The notes under the pieces: generated by a model
What the model saw: only the letters and a program-made list of their open reading frames with translations
Told to the model about the DNA's origin: nothing
Database searches by the model: none
DNA from: Alkalihalophilus marmarensis DSM 21297
Lineage (GTDB): Bacteria > Bacillota > Bacilli > Bacillales > Bacillaceae_D
Assembly: GCF_000474275.2 (NCBI RefSeq)
Contig: NZ_ATAE01000027.1
Span: forward strand, 1 to 43,433
Direction: 5' to 3'
Length of the DNA stretch: 43,433 bases
Shown: positions 39,060 through 43,433 of the stretch, piece after piece
Position numbering within the stretch: the stretch's first letter is position 1
Layout: each line of letters opens with the position of its first letter
Translations under genes and position numbers: made by a program

Positions 39060-39802
39060 TTATCTCTCTCCCTAACTGCATCATGAATCTCTTTTTGAGA
39101 CTTTGAAACGTCTTTTAACTGTTTACCTAATAAGGCCTTAAAAGCTTCTTGATTATCATTTGCAGCTGGTGGAGAATGAGACTCTCTATTCCACAAACGA
39201 TTGACCTTACCTAATGCTTTTGTAAGAGGCTGCTCAAATTGCTCGTATTGTTGTTCTTGCATTTGAACAAACGTTTCAACCTCTTTTGGGTCATCAAGTT
39301 CTTTCAATAATTGAATGGATTCCCCTACACCTACGACAAGAAGACGATCTCCTACTTTTACTAATTGAACAGAGCGGTTGCCGCCAAGAGGAACACCGCC
39401 AATATTGTGCAGCAATTTAGTCGATCTAAATGACTGGGTTCTTTTATTTACAAACCGCAGAAGCATATAAATTAAGAAGACAACAAAAACGAGAGCTGCA
39501 ATCATTTGTATGAACATTAAAAATGGATTTTGATCTGTCAAACCAATCATTTCGTCTTGCTCGTTATTCATCTCACTTGCTTCGGTTTCTTGCAAGGATC
39601 CACTATCTTGCTGGTCACTTTGCTCGATATTCTCTTCGTCCGGAATTTCAGTTGAAGGCTCTTCTTGATTAATTCCTTCACGAGCTTCCTGAATGGCTTC
39701 TTGAACCGACCGATTTTCATTTTGACTTTCTGCCTCTGCCTCTCCTGCCGTAAATGCAACTAAAGAAGCTGCTAGGAGAGAAGCTAACACCTTCTTGCAC
39801 AT
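39056..39802 (-). CDS. fliZ: Flagellar assembly protein FliZ/FliO
   Basis: This is a FliO-type protein that helps assemble the FliP ring. The 248-residue chain begins with a signal peptide MCKKVLASLLAASLVAFTAG, then an acidic Glu/Gln-rich stretch (about 25-90). One membrane helix (about 100-120) lies in FIQMIAALVFVVFLIYMLLR. The conserved FliO core follows, with IGGVPLGGNRSVQLVKVGD and VVGVGESIQLL. I chose the ATG at 39802 after GAGGTG; the longer TTG frame at 39844 would hide the signal peptide and starts inside cheY. Confidence 0.9.
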   Translation of the reverse strand: MCKKVLASLLAASLVAFTAGEAEAESQNENRSVQEAIQEAREGINQEEPSTEIPDEENIEQSDQQDSGSLQETEASEMNNEQDEMIGLTDQNPFLMFIQMIAALVFVVFLIYMLLRFVNKRTQSFRSTKLLHNIGGVPLGGNRSVQLVKVGDRLLVVGVGESIQLLKELDDPKEVETFVQMQEQQYEQFEQPLTKALGKVNRLWNRESHSPPAANDNQEAFKALLGKQLKDVSKSQKEIHDAVRERDK

Positions 39803-39836
39803 ACTAGGTGACACCTCATTTACTTTCCTAATCCAA

Positions 39837-40199
39837 TTATCCAAGTGTTTTCTTTATTGCCTCTAGCACGCGGTCCGCTTGGAAAGGTTTAACAATAAAA
39901 TCTTTAGCCCCCGCTTGGATCGCATCAATGACCATTGCTTGTTGACCCATTGCAGAACACATGATTACTTTTGCATTTGGATCAATTTTTTTGATTTCTT
40001 TCAATGATGTAATCCCATCCATTTCAGGCATCGTGATGTCCATCGTGACAAGATCAGGTGATAGCTCTTCATACTTCTCGACAGCTTGAGCACCGTCATT
40101 CGCTTCCCCCACTACATCAAATCCATTTTTGGTAAGAATATCTTTAATCATCATGCGCATAAACGCTGCATCATCAACGATTAATACTTTGTGTGCCAT
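39837..40199 (-). CDS. cheY: Chemotaxis response regulator CheY
   Basis: CheY carries the signal from CheA to the flagellar switch. The 120-residue single receiver domain has KVLIVDDAAFMRMMIKD, the phospho-acceptor Asp54 in VTMDITMPEMDG and Lys104 in DFIVKPF. The ATG at 40199 follows GAGGAG. It lies between fliY and fliZ as in B. subtilis. CheB and CheC in this window are its pathway partners; its kinase CheA is not encoded here. Confidence 0.97.
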   Translation of the reverse strand: MAHKVLIVDDAAFMRMMIKDILTKNGFDVVGEANDGAQAVEKYEELSPDLVTMDITMPEMDGITSLKEIKKIDPNAKVIMCSAMGQQAMVIDAIQAGAKDFIVKPFQADRVLEAIKKTLG

Positions 40200-40222
40200 T
40201 ACGGTCTCCTCATTTCCAACAA

Positions 40223-41479
40223 TTATTTTAAATTACGAATACGATCTTCCTGGCTGACAATGTCTGTCACCCGAACACCAAAACTCTCTTCAATAACAAC
40301 AACTTCGCCTTTAGCGATAAGCTTTTGATTCACTAAAATATCAACCGGTTCTCCAGCAAGTTTATCTAACTCAATAATGGATCCTTGACCTAGCTCTAAA
40401 ATCTCTTTAATAGAGCGCTTCGTCCGACCTAATTCAACGGTTACTTGAAGAGGAATATCTAACAGCATACTTAAGTTTTTAGATTCATGGTTTGACAGAG
40501 GCTGTGGTTCAAAATGAGAGAAAGCTGCAGGCTGCACATCTACTTCCCTGCCTCCGTGCATGCCAGAGCCAATATGCTGTTGTTCTCTAGTTCTTTCATG
40601 GATTGGTTGTTCAAAAGATTGATCCACATGATGAGATCGATCATTTTGCGGCATCTCGCTTCGGCGTGAATGAACCTCAGACTTTTCGGCAGGTGGCTCA
40701 TTAGCAGGCATTTCTGGAATAACCTCTTCACCTAGGAAATCTCCATCTATTGGAGCTGGATTCATTAAATCATCTACTAAACGTTTGGCAAATGTAACCG
40801 TAACGAGCTGCATAATATTTGAATCAATTAACTCTCCGATTTTTAAACGGAATGAGATTTTTACTAAAATTTGATCTTCTGGCACATTTGACGTGCCTAC
40901 ATTATGTTTTAAATCCATTAAATCAATGCCTGGCGGAGAAATATCTACGCGTTTATTAAATACAGTCGACATTGAAGTCGAAGCGGAGCCCATCATTTGG
41001 TTCATTGCTTCTTGCACTGCACTCACATGCATGTCTGAAAGATCACTAGCAGGATTTGTGCCGTCTCCTCCAAGCATTAAATCAGCAATGATGGCCGCAT
41101 CCCCTGTTTTTATGACAAGCAGGTTCATTCCTTCAAAACCTTCAGTATACTCAACATGAACCGCTACATGAGGCTGTGGAAATTCGGCCGGCAGTTCTTT
41201 GCTTTCTACTAAAGTAAGAGTAGGTGTCGTAATTTCTACTTTTTGGTTTAATAGTGTTGATAACGCTGTAGCAGCACTGCCAAAAGAAATATTTCCGATC
41301 TCTCCTAAGGCATCTTGTTCAATATCCGATAAATAATCATTTACATTTAACGAAGTGGATGATGATGGTGATGTTTCAATTTCTTCTTTCGTTTCTTCTT
41401 CTTTTGTTTCATCATCATTACCGATACCTTTTAGCAGTTCGTTTATTTCGTCTTGGGACAGCATGTCGTCATTCATCAT
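40223..41479 (-). CDS. fliY: Flagellar motor switch phosphatase FliY
   Basis: FliY combines a C-ring component with a CheY-P phosphatase. The 418-residue chain has an N-terminal LSQDEINELLKG peptide that can bind CheY-P, and an acidic linker. The CheC-like domain has both phosphatase motifs, DALGEIGNISFGSA and SAVQEAMNQMMGSA. A Pro/Glu/His-rich linker (about 255-335) follows, and then the FliN domain LDIPLQVTVELGRTKRSIKE. I chose the ATG at 41479 after GAGGAGG, with a second ATG adjacent; it overlaps fliM by 11 bases. Confidence 0.96.
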   Translation of the reverse strand: MMNDDMLSQDEINELLKGIGNDDETKEEETKEEIETSPSSSTSLNVNDYLSDIEQDALGEIGNISFGSAATALSTLLNQKVEITTPTLTLVESKELPAEFPQPHVAVHVEYTEGFEGMNLLVIKTGDAAIIADLMLGGDGTNPASDLSDMHVSAVQEAMNQMMGSASTSMSTVFNKRVDISPPGIDLMDLKHNVGTSNVPEDQILVKISFRLKIGELIDSNIMQLVTVTFAKRLVDDLMNPAPIDGDFLGEEVIPEMPANEPPAEKSEVHSRRSEMPQNDRSHHVDQSFEQPIHERTREQQHIGSGMHGGREVDVQPAAFSHFEPQPLSNHESKNLSMLLDIPLQVTVELGRTKRSIKEILELGQGSIIELDKLAGEPVDILVNQKLIAKGEVVVIEESFGVRVTDIVSQEDRIRNLK

Positions 41480-42461
41480 CTTCTGCCTCCTCAATTACAT
41501 CCGTCACTTGAACGGCCATTTTATTTTTCATTTTCCCTGGCTGAGCATAGAATTTCTTCTCGCCTTCAACCGTTACAAGAAGAGGCTCATTGATTAATTG
41601 ATCTAACTCAATGACGTCTCCTTCACCTAATTGCAGAAATTCATTTATCGTTATTTCCGAGCGTCCAAGCTCTGATTGAATAAGTAATGGTGCCTTTTTA
41701 ATTTTTGCTTCAATCGCTTCTTTTTCACCTGGCTGATGTTGTTTCTTCTTCTCTTGCATCCAATAGTGAACAGAAAGCTTAGGGAGCACTTCCTCAAGAA
41801 CAACATGCGGCAAACAAATATTAATCATGCCTGATGTTTCTGAAATAGTTGTTGATAAGGAGATGACAACAACCGTTTCATTTGGTGAAACCATTTGAAG
41901 AAATTGAGGGTTAACCTCGATCTCCTCCATCACAGGATCCATTTCAACCACGCTGCTCCAAGCTTCCTCAAAGCTGTCTAATGTACGTTGAAACAATTGT
42001 GACATGATTCTCGTTTCTATTTCAGTTAAATTTTCTATTTTGTTAATACTGATGCCCTTCCCGCCTAATAACCTGTCCAGCATGGCATATGCTACATTAG
42101 GGTTCACTTCCATCAATAAACGTCCTTCTAACGGATACGGTTCAAATACATTTAAGATGGTCATTTTTGGGATCGCACGGATAAATTCTTCATATGGCAG
42201 CTGATCAACGGATGCCACGGATATTTGAACAAACGTCCTAAGTTGAGCCGAAAAATAAGTGGTTAACAATCTTGCAAAATTTTCATGGATACGAGTTAAA
42301 CTACGAACTTGATCTTTAGAAAAGCGCAGGGCTCGTTTGAAATCGTACACTTTAACTTTCTTTTCCGTCTCTTCTTTTTTGAGTTCATCAGCATCCATTT
42401 CTCCAGTAGAAAGTGCCGATAACAGAGCATCAATCTCACCTTGCGATAAAATGTCAGCCAA
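41469..42461 (-). CDS. fliM: Flagellar motor switch protein FliM
   Basis: FliM forms the C-ring and binds CheY-P to change rotation. The 330-residue chain has the N-terminal CheY-binding peptide LSQGEIDALLSALSTGEMD, the middle CheC-like domain (without phosphatase residues) with the DQLPYEEFIRAIPKM segment, and a C-terminal FliN-like domain. I chose the TTG at 42461 after GAGAGGTGAGG; the GTG three codons upstream is part of the ribosome site. This is one of several TTG starts in the window. Confidence 0.95.
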   Translation of the reverse strand: MADILSQGEIDALLSALSTGEMDADELKKEETEKKVKVYDFKRALRFSKDQVRSLTRIHENFARLLTTYFSAQLRTFVQISVASVDQLPYEEFIRAIPKMTILNVFEPYPLEGRLLMEVNPNVAYAMLDRLLGGKGISINKIENLTEIETRIMSQLFQRTLDSFEEAWSSVVEMDPVMEEIEVNPQFLQMVSPNETVVVISLSTTISETSGMINICLPHVVLEEVLPKLSVHYWMQEKKKQHQPGEKEAIEAKIKKAPLLIQSELGRSEITINEFLQLGEGDVIELDQLINEPLLVTVEGEKKFYAQPGKMKNKMAVQVTDVIEEAEDDE

Positions 42462-42509
42462 GAGCCTCACCTCTCCATTCCTTAAAACAGCTATCTAACG
42501 TTTCTTTAT

Positions 42510-42552
42510 AAATCTATCATCCCGCAAATCTATCGACCTTTATAATAGATTT
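42510..42552 (-). repeat. Competing inverted repeats between fliL and fliM
   Basis: AAATCTAT occurs twice as a direct repeat on the plus strand (42510-42517 and 42526-42533), and its complement ATAGATTT once (42545-42552). The single copy can pair with either of the other two, giving two mutually exclusive hairpins in the 103-base gap upstream of fliM. No terminator-like T-run follows. Confidence 0.55.
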
Positions 42553-42564
42553 AGTGGGAGTTGA

Positions 42565-42996
42565 TTATTGAATGACCCAGCTTGTGGTATACACTTGAAC
42601 AACCGAGCCCTCTTGTAATAATTGATTAATTTGTTCCTTTATTTCTGCTTCAAGCTCTTCGATCCCAGCAGAGCCGGCAAGATCCGGAGATTTTTTACCA
42701 GATAACGTTCTAAGAATAATGTTTTCCACTTGAAAATCACGCTTCTGAATTTCTTGCAACGCTTTTTTGCTATCTACGTGAATATGGAACTGAGTACGTA
42801 CAAAATCATTTGATAATAAGTTTGTCGTAATTTCTTCAGTTACATAGGACTGGGCAATAATTTCATCAATCGTAGGCTCAGCATTGGCTTCAGGCTGATT
42901 TGTAAAATGATTAAACAAGACCAGCGTAATCACACCAATTAAAGTTAAGGCAATTAAAATGATAAGCATGATATTAATGAGCTTATTTTTAAACAA
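42565..42996 (-). CDS. fliL: Flagellar basal-body-associated protein FliL
   Basis: FliL is a single-pass membrane protein that surrounds or supports the stator units. The 143-residue chain has a membrane helix at about 8-28 (INIMLIILIALTLIGVITLV region) and an extracytoplasmic domain ending in VVQVYTTSWVIQ, with the IILRTLSGKK segment typical of the family. The start is TTG at 42996, seven bases after GGAGGG and directly behind the flbD stop. No ATG competes in frame. Confidence 0.93.
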   Translation of the reverse strand: MFKNKLINIMLIILIALTLIGVITLVLFNHFTNQPEANAEPTIDEIIAQSYVTEEITTNLLSNDFVRTQFHIHVDSKKALQEIQKRDFQVENIILRTLSGKKSPDLAGSAGIEELEAEIKEQINQLLQEGSVVQVYTTSWVIQ

Positions 42997-43209
42997 TCAT
43001 GAGCCCTCCAAACCTTTATAAATCGATATAAGACCAATTTCTTTGTACCTTTGGTTAATTAGTGAGTAGACTTCTTTCAAATCATTTTTAACAACAATTT
43101 TTTTTCCGCTGACTAGCGTAATTGTTGTATCTGGAAATGCTTCTATTTGTTCTATTAACAAGACATTCAGCATGAACAGCTGCCCATTTAATCGAATTAA
43201 TTCAATCAT
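42997..43209 (-). CDS. swrD: FlbD/SwrD, flagellar motor power protein
   Basis: SwrD (FlbD family) raises flagellar torque in B. subtilis, probably by acting on the stator or switch. The 70-residue protein carries the family core IRLNGQLFMLNVLLIEQIEA and TTITLVSGKKIVVK. There is no membrane segment. The ATG at 43209 lacks a ribosome site. A four-codon open frame (MLLP, 43222-43236) with AGGAG before it ends 12 bases upstream and could supply reinitiation. Upstream, where flgE would be expected, a dispersed repeat and a terminator arm are found. Confidence 0.88.
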   Translation of the reverse strand: MIELIRLNGQLFMLNVLLIEQIEAFPDTTITLVSGKKIVVKNDLKEVYSLINQRYKEIGLISIYKGLEGS

Positions 43210-43221
43210 TTTATGGATGGG

Positions 43222-43236
43222 CTAGGGCAAAAGCAT
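43222..43236 (-). other. Four-codon leader ORF before swrD
   Basis: The minus strand reads AGGAG, five bases, then ATG CTT TTG CCC TAG. It ends 12 bases before the swrD ATG, which itself has no ribosome site. It may deliver ribosomes to swrD by reinitiation. The same bases include TATAAT, which might be a -10 box, but no -35 box is present at the right distance. Confidence 0.3.
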
Positions 43237-43277
43237 TATAACTCCTAGGATGCGGTGTTAGGTATTCCGTTCCTGAA

Positions 43278-43347
43278 ATATACTTCGCTTTCCGTGGGGA
43301 GCTGGTGAGCTTCCTCGTGCATTTGCACTCCGGGATCTCACCCCTGC
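43278..43347. repeat. Dispersed Bacillaceae intergenic repeat
   Basis: The plus strand has ACTTCGCTTTCCGTGGGGAG followed by nested inverted arms GGTGAG/CTCACC (43304-43309 and 43337-43342) and GTGC/GCAC. I recognise the CTTCGCTTTCCG-GGGGAG motif as part of a repeat that occurs many times between genes in Bacillaceae genomes. Its ends are not certain. Nothing else in this window is a second copy. Confidence 0.55.
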
Positions 43348-43355
43348 TCTAGCCG

Positions 43356-43391
43356 AGGCCACTGATAAACCCATGGTTTTTTTAGTGGCCT
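43356..43391. repeat. Strong inverted repeat near the right edge
   Basis: AGGCCACT and AGTGGCCT are perfect 8-bp arms, with an inner AAACC/GGTTT stem. No T-run follows the stem on either strand. It probably belongs to the same inserted repeat unit as 43278-43347. Confidence 0.55.
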
Positions 43392-43411
43392 GAGGAAATG
43401 ATTAAAAAAAT

Positions 43412-43433
43412 AAAAAAAAGGGCAGTTTCTTCT
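43412..43433 (-). terminator. Downstream half of an intrinsic terminator, cut by the window edge
   Basis: On the minus strand the window starts with AGAAGAAACTGCCC followed by eight T and more T. This looks like the 3' arm and U-tract of a terminator whose 5' arm (expected GGGCAGTTTCTT) lies beyond base 43433. It would end transcription of the upstream flagellar genes before swrD. Confidence 0.5.

Noticed and set aside
39803-39844. Longer fliZ starting with TTG inside cheY
   Set aside because: It would place 14 residues before a clear signal peptide; the ATG at 39802 has a GAGGTG ribosome site.
43231-43245. TATAAT upstream of swrD as a -10 box
   Set aside because: No TTGACA-like hexamer at 16-18 bases and no extended -10; also no sigma-D match. 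Kept only as a remark.

Overview
The window is a stretch of chromosome from a flagellated, endospore-forming member of the Bacillaceae. The gene order is almost the one known from Bacillus subtilis between the fla/che operon and the spoVF region. Every gene I can support lies on the minus strand, so biological order runs from base 43433 down to base 1. The base composition looks moderately AT-rich. Strong AGGAGG-type ribosome sites, and several TTG and GTG starts placed directly after such sites, fit a low-GC Gram-positive. I cannot name the species.

Region 43433-26558 is the distal part of the flagellar/chemotaxis operon: flbD(swrD), fliL, fliM, fliY, cheY, fliZ, fliP, fliQ, fliR, flhB, flhA, flhF, flhG, cheB, cheC, cheD, sigD, then a DUF342/FapA-type gene, a small charged hypothetical gene and a swrB-like gene. 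Many neighbours overlap by 1-11 bases (TAATG or ATGA junctions), so translation is probably coupled. Three features differ from the B. subtilis layout. The kinase and coupling genes cheA and cheW are missing between cheB and cheC. Two extra genes sit between sigD and swrB. A terminator arm and a dispersed repeat lie just upstream of flbD at the right edge.

Region 26557-12820 is housekeeping: rpsB, tsf, pyrH and frr (translation, UMP kinase, ribosome recycling); uppS, cdsA, dxr and rasP (undecaprenyl, phospholipid and isoprenoid synthesis, plus a site-2 protease); proS; and polC. A clear promoter precedes rpsB. Intrinsic terminators follow rpsB, frr and, less strongly, tsf and proS.

Region 12819-1 holds rimP-nusA-rnpM-ylxQ-infB-ylxP-rbfA-truB-ribF, then rpsO with its own promoter and leader, pnpA, ylxY, mlpA and ymxH. 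The rimP leader has a promoter-like site followed by a hairpin with an interrupted U-tract, which resembles a NusA-sensitive attenuator. After the ymxH terminator the sequence changes to what looks like the 5' end of a group II intron, which runs off the left edge.

No tRNA, rRNA, CRISPR array, prophage or transposase gene was seen. No gene-free stretch exceeds 300 bases. The longest are 12572-12819 (248 bases: polC/rimP hairpin and promoter), 43210-43433 (224 bases: repeat and terminator arm) and 4929-5133 (205 bases: rpsO terminator and a pnpA leader hairpin).
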